From Rhodobacteraceae bacterium M382 (lineage in GTDB: Bacteria; Pseudomonadota; Alphaproteobacteria; Rhodobacterales; Rhodobacteraceae), in assembly GCA_025141015.1 (NCBI GenBank), contig CP081098.1:2796501-2860500 (forward strand): DNA of 64,000 nt, given 5' to 3'. Both the position numbers and the translations under genes were made by a program. Under the pieces are notes generated by a model. That model had not been told where the DNA came from and made no database searches. It saw only the letters and a program-made list of their open reading frames with translations. This document shows, piece after piece, positions 1-7,726 of this stretch (within the stretch, counting starts at the first letter, position 1; each line of letters starts with the position of its first letter).

Positions 1-168
1 TGTGTCGGGATCCGGCAACCCCAGGTCCTGCAGAACGTCTGCTTCGGGGCGAGCGGCCAATTCGGCGTCGCGCTCGGCGGTCTCTGCTTCGATCAATGCC
101 CGCTCCGAAGCCTGTGCTTCGGCGGCGACGGCGGCCCGGCGGCGGGACCAGAAATCATCGCGCGTCAT
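1..168 (-). CDS. DUF3306-family protein, N-terminal part (runs off window)
   Basis: Only the first 56 codons are inside the window; the gene continues past base 1. The start MTRDDFWSRRRAAVAAEAQ, followed by a long Ala/Glu-rich charged stretch, is typical of DUF3306 proteins (from memory of the family). Its ATG overlaps the TGA of the upstream DUF3305 gene by 4 bases, so the two are translationally coupled. In Rhodobacterales, DUF3305 and DUF3306 genes usually sit side by side near formate dehydrogenase and a 4Fe-4S protein gene. The biochemical role is unknown; no catalytic motif is visible in this fragment. Confidence 0.75.
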   Translation of the reverse strand, partial: MTRDDFWSRRRAAVAAEAQASERALIEAETAERDAELAARPEADVLQDLGLPDPDT

Positions 169-704
169 TGCAAGCGCTCCTTCTTGGCCGATACGGGCGA
201 CCGATAGACATCTACCAGCTGCTTGATCCGGGGGTCCCCCACCCCGTCCTCGACGCGGGTGACGTCCTTCTTGTCACGTTTGCGTTTCTTGAAGACCTCT
301 TCGGTGTGGTATCTGGTCACAAAATCGCGCACCCACGCTTTTACCACCTCCGGCATCACGATCTTTTCCACGACGTCCTCGCCGCTGTCGCAATAGTCCT
401 GCGCCTCATAGGGCGACGCGGTGACCAGAACCACATCAAAGGGGCGCTGGTCGTCCTCGGTCGCGCGCATCACCACATAAAGACAGGGCAATTGCGCGTG
501 CAGCCCGTGCAGATAGGATTCGGTGTCCGCCCCATGCAGTTCCATGGTGTGTGTCGCTGCATGAAATTCGCTGACATCGCCATCCTGGCGCAACAGGACC
601 CAATCCGCCGACCCGGCCCCCGGCAGCGCTGCAACCGCCCGCCACGACCAGCGCGCCCACTGGGTCACCCCCGGGCTACGCCGTAACACGACACCGATTT
701 GCAT
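165..704 (-). CDS. DUF3305 domain protein
   Basis: A 179-residue soluble protein starting MQIGVVLRRSPGVTQWARWS. This matches the DUF3305 pattern: a short beta-rich domain with conserved Trp residues (WARWSWRAVAAL), a basic KKRKRDKK stretch near residue 140 and a charged C-terminus. The frame stays open upstream to 860, but that extension does not look conserved, so I start at the ATG at 704. No signal peptide or membrane segment is seen. It overlaps the DUF3306 gene by 4 bases and is divergent from the 4Fe-4S protein gene at 1076. The role is unproven; context suggests formate dehydrogenase assembly or electron transfer. The start is less certain than the family call. Confidence 0.8.
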   Translation of the reverse strand: MQIGVVLRRSPGVTQWARWSWRAVAALPGAGSADWVLLRQDGDVSEFHAATHTMELHGADTESYLHGLHAQLPCLYVVMRATEDDQRPFDVVLVTASPYEAQDYCDSGEDVVEKIVMPEVVKAWVRDFVTRYHTEEVFKKRKRDKKDVTRVEDGVGDPRIKQLVDVYRSPVSAKKERLQ

Positions 705-1075
705 AGTTTCATATTTTTCAGGGTGGCGGATCACACGCAGCGGAGCCTTTGTTGTTTGCCTTAAAAAAGTGCCCCAACCCACGGCATCGACCAAGCCTGA
801 TCTCGCTCTCCAGTCAGCTAAGCCAGCTTTGCGGACAATTTGGGCAACCCAGAATACCACTGCATACCCGCAGGGACTAAATGTCTAATCCGACTAAAAG
901 AATTGGGTAATTCCACACACCAACGATGGACCCGAATCAGCCCGATGATTCGCCATGCCCAACACAGGTTCCGTTCCAAAAACGCGGTTTACGGCTCATC
1001 AGAATCATGCCTAGTTTGAAGTCGAACCGGGAATGATCCCGGGTCCGGAAACACAGAAATCCACGCGAGGTAATG
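705..1075. other. Divergent intergenic region with a small inverted repeat
   Basis: About 370 bases separate the divergent DUF3305 and 4Fe-4S protein genes, although the DUF3305 frame stays open to 860. No convincing extra gene is seen. A 6-bp inverted repeat, CCGGGA-ATGA-TCCCGG, lies at 1027-1042, about 30 bases before the 4Fe-4S protein start, and could be an operator. The ribosome site GAGG at 1067-1070 favours the second of two adjacent ATGs (1076) as the start. Confidence 0.4.
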
Positions 1076-3025
1076 ATGTCTAAAACGTTGATTTTATGTG
1101 ACTGTTGCAACTCGAACCCAATTGATCCGCAGGCCCTGTCCCAGGCAACTGGGATGGCCTGTTCCCAGGTGCATTCCGCCCTGTGCACAACCCAATCAGA
1201 ACTGGCTGCCCAAGCCATTGCAGCAGGCGATGCAATTTTTTGCTGCGCTCAGGAAACCGCCTTTTTTGATGAGCTGGCAGACAGCCTGAACACCCCGTCA
1301 CCTGCCTATCTGGACCTGCGCGATCGGGCAGGATGGAGCACAGACACCGGGCCAAAACTGCCCAAATTGGCCGCATTGGTTGCCGAAGCCAGCCTGCAGG
1401 TTCCTGCGACCAAATCCCTGGACGTGATGTCCGAAGGCATTTGCCTGATCCTGGGGCGCGATGAAACGGCGTTGGACGTCGCTGATATGCTCAAGGATTT
1501 CCTAAGCGTGACCGTCCTGTTGCCCGACATGCAGGATACGCCAATGACCCGCGCCTATGACGTCGTGCTGGGAAACCTGAAATCGGCCACAGGATCGCTG
1601 GGTCAATTCAAGGTCAGGATCGACGCCCTGCGCCAGCTCAATCCGGCGGGCCCCGGAGCCATGACCTTTGGCTCGCCGCGCGATGGTGGGATCTCCCACT
1701 GTGATGTGATCCTGGATCTGCGGGGGACAATGCCACTGTTTCCCGCCCCGCAAAAACGGGACGGTTACGTGCAGGCGGATCCGAACAGCCCCAAAACGGT
1801 CGCAGCCGCCGTCTTGCAGGTCTCGCATATGGTCGGCACATTCGAAAAGCCGCTATACGTGCGTACCGAGCCGCTGTTATGCGCTCATTCACGCGCCACT
1901 CAGACCGGGTGCACCCGCTGTCTGGACGCCTGCCCGACCGGGGCCATTTCGCCAAACGGCGACCATGTACAGGTGGATCCGATGATCTGTGCCGGTTGCG
2001 GTGCCTGCGCATCGCTGTGCCCGTCCGGTGCGATCAGCTATGATGCGCCTCCGACAGACTTTACCTTTCGCAGGATCCAGACCTTGGCCAAGGCCTGTCT
2101 GGACGCAGGTGGCAAGGCACCGGGCCTATTGGTGGTCAACGCCGAAGGGAGCGAGATGATCGGCATGACGGCCCGCTATGGGCGCGGCCTGCCGGCAGAC
2201 GTGATCCCAATGGAGGTTGAGGCGCTCAATACCATCGGACACGCAGAAATGGTGGCTGCGATGGCCGCAGGGTTTGGGAAAGTCAGCATTCTGGTAACGC
2301 CCGGCACCGACCGGGACGTCATGCACAGCGAAATCAACCTTGCCCTTGCGCTGGTCGGTGGATGTATCACCATGATCGAAACCCCAGACCCGGATCGCCT
2401 CTCGGACATCCTGTATGGCACCACGGCCTCCCTGACCGTTGATACGCCCGTTCGCCCCATGGGCACCCGACGCCAGATCACCCGAACAGCGGTCAAGGCG
2501 CTGCACGGTGGCGACGCGATCCTGCCCCTGCCCGACGGCGCACCCTATGGCGCTGTTCTGGTCGATACGGACAGCTGTACGCTGTGCCTGTCTTGCATTT
2601 CGCTGTGTCCCTCGGGCGCATTGGGCGACAACCCGGACAGCCCTCAGCTGCTGTTTCAGGAAGATGCCTGTTTGCAGTGTGGATTATGCTCCAACGTCTG
2701 CCCTGAAAACGCGATCACCTATGCCCCCCGAATGAATCTGGGCAATGATGCGCTGTCACAGGTGGTGCTGAATGAAGAAGAACCGTTTGCCTGCGTCGAA
2801 TGCGGGGCCCTGTTCGGGGTCAAATCCACCATCGAAAAAATCTCGGAGAAGCTGGCTGGACACCATGACATGTTCCAGACCCCGGAAGCGGCCCGCATGA
2901 TCCAGATGTGTAGCGATTGCAGGGTAAACGCCCAATACCATTCGGAAAACAATCCGTTCGCAGACAAGGAACGTCCGCGTCCGCGCACCACCGAAGACTA
3001 TCTCAGCAAGCGTCGCGATCACTGA
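1076..3025 (+). CDS. Multi-cluster 4Fe-4S ferredoxin-type protein (formate dehydrogenase-associated)
   Basis: A 649-residue iron-sulphur protein. Four ferredoxin-type cysteine motifs are visible: CTRCLDACP and CAGCGACASLCP (about residues 280-315), then CTLCLSCISLCP (about 500) and CLQCGLCSNVCP (about 535). Further cysteines sit at the N-terminus (CDCCNSN) and C-terminus (CVECG, CSDC). No signal peptide or membrane segment is seen, so it is probably cytoplasmic. This large protein type is usually found next to DUF3305/DUF3306 and formate dehydrogenase genes, so a role in electron transfer or cofactor delivery is inferred. The ATG at 1076 has GAGG five bases upstream; an ATG at 1073 is the alternative. 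Its 3' end overlaps the convergent cytochrome gene by 7 bases. Confidence 0.85.
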   Translation: MSKTLILCDCCNSNPIDPQALSQATGMACSQVHSALCTTQSELAAQAIAAGDAIFCCAQETAFFDELADSLNTPSPAYLDLRDRAGWSTDTGPKLPKLAALVAEASLQVPATKSLDVMSEGICLILGRDETALDVADMLKDFLSVTVLLPDMQDTPMTRAYDVVLGNLKSATGSLGQFKVRIDALRQLNPAGPGAMTFGSPRDGGISHCDVILDLRGTMPLFPAPQKRDGYVQADPNSPKTVAAAVLQVSHMVGTFEKPLYVRTEPLLCAHSRATQTGCTRCLDACPTGAISPNGDHVQVDPMICAGCGACASLCPSGAISYDAPPTDFTFRRIQTLAKACLDAGGKAPGLLVVNAEGSEMIGMTARYGRGLPADVIPMEVEALNTIGHAEMVAAMAAGFGKVSILVTPGTDRDVMHSEINLALALVGGCITMIETPDPDRLSDILYGTTASLTVDTPVRPMGTRRQITRTAVKALHGGDAILPLPDGAPYGAVLVDTDSCTLCLSCISLCPSGALGDNPDSPQLLFQEDACLQCGLCSNVCPENAITYAPRMNLGNDALSQVVLNEEEPFACVECGALFGVKSTIEKISEKLAGHHDMFQTPEAARMIQMCSDCRVNAQYHSENNPFADKERPRPRTTEDYLSKRRDH

Positions 3026-3774
3026 TGTTCCAACGGTGCCCCCAAATCCGCCGGTTCCAGCGATGCCACATAGGCCAGCACGGATTCAAGGTCGCTGATC
3101 GTGATCCGGACAGGTACAATTGGCGACGGACGGTCGCTGGGAAAGGGCGGCGTCACCTCATCGACCTGAGTGAAGGCGGGATGCGGGTTGAGCGTATAGA
3201 AGGCTCCAAAACGTTCGTCCCAATCCGGCAGGCTGCGCAGGGCAAAGAACGACGGAGTCGACCCGATGGCATTCATCCGCTCGCTGGCGATGACCACATG
3301 ACATCGTCCGCATTTCTGCCGCGAGATATCCTGGCCGGCGGTTGCGTCCCCATCCATCTGCACCGCGACCTCCTGAACTGTCTCGGCTTCGGGCAAGGTG
3401 AACTGCTGAACCCCATCCACGACAAAGGACGCAATGGTACGTTGACCGATTTCGGATGTGATCCAGTCGGAGAACTTTTGAACCCCCGCATGATCTGGCA
3501 CATGCACCAGCGCCCGCCATTTGCCCCCCGCCCCATCGAACACCGGAAAACCAACCGTTCCCAGGCTGACTTCGGCGACGGCATCGACATCAACCACACT
3601 GATCTTGACCTGCGTTTTGAGAGAAAATCGTGGCAGCAGATGTTTCAACAGCCCGCTTTCGACAATCTCTGCTGGTACCGCAAGCCGAAATTGTCGTTCA
3701 TTCGCAACAGATTGGGCGTTCGAAAACACCAGAAATATGCCGGTTAGAATGGACATGCGAAGCCAGAAAGCCAT
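3019..3774 (-). CDS. Periplasmic binding-protein-like domain joined to a c-type cytochrome
   Basis: A 251-residue exported protein. Residues 1-25 (MAFWLRMSILTGIFLVFSNA and following) form a signal peptide. Residues 28 to about 135 contain stretches such as FRLAVPAEIVESGLLKHLLP and FSDWITSEIGQRTIASFVVDG, which recall the C-terminal half of TupA/ModA-type solute-binding proteins. One haem c site, CGRCH, follows at about residue 155, and a later helix (LESVLAYVASL) resembles the end of a cytochrome c fold. A probable distal methionine is not clear. The gene is convergent with the 4Fe-4S gene and divergent from the ligase-like gene. A periplasmic electron-transfer or sensing role beside formate dehydrogenase is inferred. 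The frame is open further upstream, but the start chosen gives the signal peptide. Confidence 0.72.
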   Translation of the reverse strand: MAFWLRMSILTGIFLVFSNAQSVANERQFRLAVPAEIVESGLLKHLLPRFSLKTQVKISVVDVDAVAEVSLGTVGFPVFDGAGGKWRALVHVPDHAGVQKFSDWITSEIGQRTIASFVVDGVQQFTLPEAETVQEVAVQMDGDATAGQDISRQKCGRCHVVIASERMNAIGSTPSFFALRSLPDWDERFGAFYTLNPHPAFTQVDEVTPPFPSDRPSPIVPVRITISDLESVLAYVASLEPADLGAPLEHQ

Positions 3775-3913
3775 AGATGATGTTAGGAAATCGCGGCTTG
3801 TGTCGTCAATACTGGCGGCATTGCCCACACTGGTTCGGCAGGGCGGACCCCGTATCCACCCGCCCCAGTCCCCCGTGCGCCAACATATGTTGGCCAATCA
3901 AATGAGAGAGCGC

Positions 3914-4621
3914 ATGACCCAGATCGTACTACCACCGCTGATGTCGGGCTATGCCGTTCAGGGCGACGACGACCCGTTCGTCACCGCCTGCATGAAGGCC
4001 GCCGTGGGATGTGATGCGGGGTTGGTGGTTTACAATCTGTCGACCGATGTGCTGCGTGCCGCGCTTGTATTTGCGCCAGAAGTCCCGCTGGAGGACGCGA
4101 TGACCATGCTGCCGCTATGCGCTGTTGGGTTTCAAAATGCGCTGGGGGCCCTGGCCCCACCCGAGGTCGCCGTACATCTGGAATGGGCCGGAGGACTGCG
4201 GGTGAATGGTGCAAAATGCGGTCACATGCGGATTGCTGCCAATACCCAGGACCCGACACACATCCCCGACTGGCTGGTTGTCGGGTTTGATCTGCCCCTG
4301 TGGCCGACAGGCGACGATCCCGGCACAACGCCCGATGAAACTGCGCTTTTTTCCGAAGGCTGCGCCGATGTCAAAGCCCCGGATCTGCTGGAAAGCTGGG
4401 CCCGTCACACGTTGAACTGGATCAGCCGCTGGGAGGACGAAGGGGCCAAGCCGCTGCATGGTGAATGGCGCGGGCTGGCCTATGGTATGGGCGAAGACAT
4501 CACCCAATCCGAACAGTCCGGGACCTTTCTGGGGGTGGACGAACGGTTTGGAATGTTGTTGCGCCAGGGCGATACGACCCGGTTGATTGCGCTAAGCACA
4601 TTGTTGGAGGATCTGTCATGA
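3914..4621 (+). CDS. Biotin/lipoate-protein ligase-like protein (DUF4444-type)
   Basis: A 235-residue protein whose N-terminal two thirds resemble the biotin/lipoate ligase fold. The segment LEWAGGLRVNGAKCGHMRI corresponds to the WPND...KxxG region of BirA; the lysine is kept but WPND has become WAGG. The C-terminal part (GEWRGLAYGMGEDI, GTFLGVDERFGMLL) matches the small SH3-like DUF4444 domain, as I recall it. Real ligase activity is therefore uncertain. The ATG at 3914 follows GAGAG and is preferred over the ATG at 3902. The stop overlaps the next start (ATGA), so the two genes form an operon. Relatives occur near formate dehydrogenase accessory genes, suggesting a cofactor-related role (inference). 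Confidence 0.7.
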   Translation: MTQIVLPPLMSGYAVQGDDDPFVTACMKAAVGCDAGLVVYNLSTDVLRAALVFAPEVPLEDAMTMLPLCAVGFQNALGALAPPEVAVHLEWAGGLRVNGAKCGHMRIAANTQDPTHIPDWLVVGFDLPLWPTGDDPGTTPDETALFSEGCADVKAPDLLESWARHTLNWISRWEDEGAKPLHGEWRGLAYGMGEDITQSEQSGTFLGVDERFGMLLRQGDTTRLIALSTLLEDLS

Positions 4622-5094
4622 AACTGGCCCGCGCCATTCATTTTGACGAAAGCGACACACGCGTCTTCTCGGTGTCTGCACGCACCGGCGAATGGTGCAT
4701 CTCCGGTGGGTTCGAATTCTCCAACTGGACCGAGGAAGATCTGACCGGCAAGGCCCGCCAGTCCTTTTCCAACGGCTGGCTCGGCATCGAAACCGCAGGG
4801 CGTGTGACATTTGTGGCTGTCACGCAGATTGAACCCGAAGAGGTTGATACGATCACCGATGCTTTGGCTCAACATTTCGTGACCCACTATGGCGCGCCAG
4901 ACATATATGCGGCCCGTCCCGTCGCCTCCGAAGAAATCCAGCATATGCTGGATCTATGCGACGACCACGACGCCAACACATTGTTGACCGTGTCGCGGGA
5001 ATTATCCGCGTCCGGGGTGCTCGAATCGTTTCGTGTGATCGAACCCCAGGCTGCCGGGTTGGATCAATTTGCGATCCACGGGGATATGTCCTGA
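4618..5094 (+). CDS. DUF6505-like protein
   Basis: A 158-residue soluble protein, MKLARAIHFDESDTRVFS at the start, with no signal peptide, membrane segment or metal-binding cysteine pattern. From memory it belongs to the small family DUF6505, which travels with the ligase-like gene upstream and with DUF3305/DUF3306. It overlaps that upstream gene by four bases and is the last gene of the pair. Function is unknown; co-occurrence suggests a formate dehydrogenase accessory role. The family name is less certain than the fact that this is a real gene. Confidence 0.65.
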   Translation: MKLARAIHFDESDTRVFSVSARTGEWCISGGFEFSNWTEEDLTGKARQSFSNGWLGIETAGRVTFVAVTQIEPEEVDTITDALAQHFVTHYGAPDIYAARPVASEEIQHMLDLCDDHDANTLLTVSRELSASGVLESFRVIEPQAAGLDQFAIHGDMS

Positions 5095-5473
5095 TAAATT
5101 CAAAGAATTCAAATTCCTACTGCCGAAACTTAACGCACTTGGTGTTCCGATATCCGGAGCTCGTTGCTCCCGAAACGTGACCCGCGATCGATGTGAGGGC
5201 TGGAAGCCACCCGAACCGGCATCTGCGCCATCGTCGACCTGCCCCCTGAGCCGTTGGCCCGAGGCTTCCACCCGTTTCTCATATTGCGATCAACTGGGAC
5301 ACACCGCCCAACATGGGTACCGAACCGACGCGCGCCGGGTCGCACACAGGTGTCGCGAAATCCCGTTGACGAATCCGACGATGCTGGTCGACCCATCGGA
5401 ACCAAACGTATAGCTCGCGCAGCGTTGCCCCGAAAACAGTGGCGGCACTTCCCGTGTTAAAAAACTGGTGATT
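5095..5473. other. Gene-free interval before tRNA-His
   Basis: About 380 bases between the DUF6505-like gene and the tRNA. Short frames on both strands have no recognisable protein character or ribosome sites. No clear terminator hairpin with a T-run is seen. Confidence 0.4.
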
Positions 5474-5550
5474 TGGTACCGCCTCCCTGGCTTGAACAGG
5501 GGACCTCTGGATCCACAATCCAGCGCTCTAACCTACTGAGCTAAGGCGGC
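5474..5550 (-). tRNA. tRNA-His (GTG)
   Basis: The minus strand folds into a complete cloverleaf: acceptor GCCGCCT/AGGCGGT (with a G1-U72 wobble), D stem GCTC/GAGC, anticodon stem CTGGA/TCCAG around loop TTGTGGA (anticodon GTG), five-base variable loop, T arm CCCTG-TTCAAGC-CAGGG, discriminator A73 and an encoded CCA. The base before position 1 is T, so the usual G-1 is not encoded, and position 73 is A rather than C. This is the unusual tRNA-His type known from a subgroup of alphaproteobacteria such as Caulobacter. It lies downstream of the GNAT gene on the same strand. Confidence 0.95.
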
Positions 5551-5594
5551 ACTTGGGGCTCATTTAGCCAACCAAAAGACCGAGTGCAAGAGGA

Positions 5595-6077
5595 TTATAA
5601 CAGAACTTTCCAAGTTTGTTCGACCAGATCAACGCCAAATGAATGGACTGGCCTGCTATCGACAACCTGCCAGCCAAAGGCGGCATAAAGCGCACAGGCA
5701 GCCCGATGACTTTCATGCGTCCAGAGCGTCATTTCGCTGTATCCGGCAGTCTTGGCGTATGCCATGCACCGCTGTAGCAACTGTTTTCCGACGCCACGCC
5801 CCCGCGCTTCGGGTGTCAACAGGAACAGGCGCAGTTTGGCAATCGTGTCGGTATGGCGCACACAAAAGATACAGCCGATCCGTTGACCTTGTGTTTCCGC
5901 AATCCATCCCTGTTCACAAAGCGGGTCATGCGACCGACAGAAGTCGGCAATGATTTCCCCGACGACAGCGCCAAAGGTGTCATCGAATCCTTCATCGCGC
6001 GCATAAAGGTCTGCGTGACGGGCGACGACCCATTGCGCATCCGTGGGGACGAATCGGCGAAAGCTAATTTCCGACAT
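5595..6077 (-). CDS. GNAT-family N-acetyltransferase
   Basis: A 160-residue protein with the GNAT acetyl-CoA-binding motif A, LFLLTPEARGRGVGKQLLQR (about residues 88-107), followed by the usual C-terminal half (ALYAAFGWQVVDSRPVHSFG). It resembles the acetyltransferase domain sometimes fused behind MarR regulators, but here it stands alone. The substrate cannot be told. I start at MSEISFRRF (6077); an upstream ATG at 6119 preceded by GGGGG is the alternative and would add 14 residues. Confidence 0.85.
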   Translation of the reverse strand: MSEISFRRFVPTDAQWVVARHADLYARDEGFDDTFGAVVGEIIADFCRSHDPLCEQGWIAETQGQRIGCIFCVRHTDTIAKLRLFLLTPEARGRGVGKQLLQRCMAYAKTAGYSEMTLWTHESHRAACALYAAFGWQVVDSRPVHSFGVDLVEQTWKVLL

Positions 6078-6184
6078 ACTGACAACGTAAGTCAGCTTCA
6101 CTTTGCTGAACAGGGCCATCCCCCTGCGCTTGATTTTCGCCCGCAAGCGCTGTAGCCACCCTGAAATATCAGGGGAGAACTGAA

Positions 6185-6373
6185 ATGAGCATCAATACCG
6201 AACGCGAAATCCAGGCCAACATGCAAATCGGCCCAACCGATCAGGGCATGGTACGGATCTTTATCGAAGCGGATGGTGTTGAAATTCCGATGGATTTTGA
6301 TCCCGAGGAAGCCGAGGAAATTGCTGACGAAATTCGCGCCGCCGCCATGGCCGCCCGGATGGTCAACGAATGA
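6185..6373 (+). CDS. Small acidic conserved protein (DUF6324-like)
   Basis: A 62-residue acidic protein (DFDPEEAEEIADEIRAAAMA) with a strong ribosome site, AGGGGAG, before the ATG. It resembles a small family of Rhodobacterales proteins that I believe is called DUF6324; function unknown. Its stop abuts the stop of mmcB on the other strand with no gap. It is soluble, with no cysteines. Confidence 0.7.
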   Translation: MSINTEREIQANMQIGPTDQGMVRIFIEADGVEIPMDFDPEEAEEIADEIRAAAMAARMVNE

Positions 6374-6883
6374 TCAGCTCTGTGTTTGCGTAACCTCGAT
6401 TGTGTCGGACAAGAACACCCCATCCTTCCCCGGTCGGGGGTCCCGCAGGCTGTGCAACCGGCGCGCAGCATCAGTTGCGAATTTATGCACCAGCTTTTTG
6501 CGCCGCGCCGGGGCCAGCTTGTCTTCGCCCGGCATCCGGATCAGTTCTGCGTCATAAGCATCCGCAATGATCAGCCCGGTTTCCGGGGGCAACAGTTCGG
6601 TTGGAAATTCCAAATCTACGGCCCAGAAAAACCGGTCACACCAATCCAGATACCCCTGCCATTTTGAATCTGTCTGGAAATCGGCACGACTGGATTTGCA
6701 TTCGACAATCCAGATGTCGCCCTTGGGCCCCAACGCAATCACATCCACCCTCAATCCCCGTTCGGGCACAAATTCCTCGAGCGTCGCATAGCCAAGCGCC
6801 CGCATGTGGCGCGCCACGCCACGGGCCAATTTCTGTCCAGGTTGCAAGCCCTGTGGCACAGGTTGGGTCGCGATATGGGTCAT
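6374..6883 (-). CDS. mmcB: MmcB-family putative DNA repair endonuclease
   Basis: A 169-residue protein with a PD-(D/E)XK-type nuclease signature: RVDVIALGPKGDIWIVECKS supplies the D...ExK residues at about 47-66, followed by W-rich segments (KWQGYLDWCDRFFWAVD). This matches MmcB, a damage-inducible protein described in Caulobacter mitomycin resistance. The ATG at 6883 (MTHIATQPVPQG) is chosen; the frame is open to 6940, but that part overlaps promoter sequence. The gene is divergent from the ArsR operon, sharing the intergenic region. Confidence 0.85.
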   Translation of the reverse strand: MTHIATQPVPQGLQPGQKLARGVARHMRALGYATLEEFVPERGLRVDVIALGPKGDIWIVECKSSRADFQTDSKWQGYLDWCDRFFWAVDLEFPTELLPPETGLIIADAYDAELIRMPGEDKLAPARRKKLVHKFATDAARRLHSLRDPRPGKDGVFLSDTIEVTQTQS

Positions 6884-6933
6884 GGCAGATAGGGTGAACA
6901 ATTCATGAACAAATTTCAAGTGGAAATCGCTTC

Positions 6934-6983
6934 TTGACATGATACCGTTTGGTATCTAATTATTCATGAAACCAAACGGTATC
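6934..6983 (+). promoter_or_regulatory. Promoter and 13-bp inverted-repeat operator of the ArsR-SRPBCC operon
   Basis: TTGACA at 6934-6939, a 17-base spacer and TAATTA at 6957-6962 form a good -35/-10 pair. A perfect 13-bp inverted repeat, GATACCGTTTGGT (6941-6953) and ACCAAACGGTATC (6971-6983), covers the spacer and the start region. The left half also contains the palindrome GATACC-GTTT-GGTATC. Binding here would block RNA polymerase, so autoregulation by the ArsR-type product is likely. Confidence 0.75.
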
Positions 6984-6999
6984 ACAAATGAGGCACCTC

Positions 7000-7329
7000 A
7001 TGTCCGACATGGCGCAAATGGCGTTTCGAGCCCTCTCAGACCCGTCCCGACGGGACATTCTATACATGCTGGGCGACCGGGATCTGACCGTTGCCGAAGT
7101 ATCCGCGCAGTTCGACATGACCCGGGCGGCGGTAAAAAAGCACCTCGTCGTTCTCGAGGAAGGCGGGCTGATCCGCTCGTACCCCCGCGGGCGCGAACGG
7201 ATCAACAGCCTGCACCCCGAAGGGTTGCGCCCGGTGCTGAACTGGCTGGTCTGGTTCGATCAGTTCTGGGACGACAAGCTGTCCGGGCTGAAAGCCACCA
7301 TTGAACAGAAAGGACTTTCCGATGACTGA
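7000..7329 (+). CDS. ArsR/SmtB-family transcriptional regulator
   Basis: A 109-residue winged-helix repressor. FRALSDPSRRDILYMLGDRD is the classic ArsR start, followed by the recognition helix MTRAAVKKHLVVLEEGGLI and wing RSYPRGRERINSL. No metal-binding cysteines (CxC) are present, so it is the metal-free subtype that usually sits before an SRPBCC gene. GAGG lies just before the ATG at 7000. It overlaps the SRPBCC gene by 8 bases. The palindrome at 6941-6983 is the likely operator. The inducer is unknown. Confidence 0.9.
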   Translation: MSDMAQMAFRALSDPSRRDILYMLGDRDLTVAEVSAQFDMTRAAVKKHLVVLEEGGLIRSYPRGRERINSLHPEGLRPVLNWLVWFDQFWDDKLSGLKATIEQKGLSDD

Positions 7330-7726
7330 CCCGATCCTACAGAAATCCGTTTATCTCAAGGCCGACCCGCAAACAGTCTGGGACCACCTGACCCAGGCCA
7401 CATTGATGGGAAAATGGTTTCATCCTGCAACCGAGGATCTGAGCCAGGGTGCAGATTTCACGCTGACCGATGGACCCGGCGGGGACCGCATGTGCTGGGG
7501 GCGGGTCGAAGACATGCAACCGACCCACTATATGCGTTGGAGCTTTACGGTTGGCCCGTTGGATGGGGTGATGACCACGGTAGAATGGCGGCTGGAACCG
7601 GCGATTGGCGGCACCCGTCTGAGCCTGGAACATTCGGGCCTGCCCGCCGGCGCGGATGGATTCGGTTTGGTGCTTGCGCTCGACAAGGGCTGGCATGGGT
7701 TCCTGCTTCGGATGCACGAGCTTTGA
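7322..7726 (+). CDS. SRPBCC/AHSA1-type ligand-binding protein
   Basis: A 134-residue START-like protein. The pattern KSVYLKADPQTVWDHLTQAT, then WFHPATEDL, MRWSFTVGP, TTVEWRLEP and LEHSGLP is that of the AHSA1/SRPBCC family, which binds hydrophobic ligands in a helix-grip fold. AGGA precedes the ATG at 7322. It is co-transcribed with the ArsR gene, an arrangement common for this pair, but the ligand is unknown. Confidence 0.88.
   Translation: MTDPILQKSVYLKADPQTVWDHLTQATLMGKWFHPATEDLSQGADFTLTDGPGGDRMCWGRVEDMQPTHYMRWSFTVGPLDGVMTTVEWRLEPAIGGTRLSLEHSGLPAGADGFGLVLALDKGWHGFLLRMHEL

Noticed and set aside
5474-5551. Reading the tRNA-His as having a normal G-1:C73 pair
   Set aside because: That alignment shifts the acceptor stem by one and breaks the spacing to the T and D arms; the 7-bp stem with A73 and encoded CCA fits all arms.
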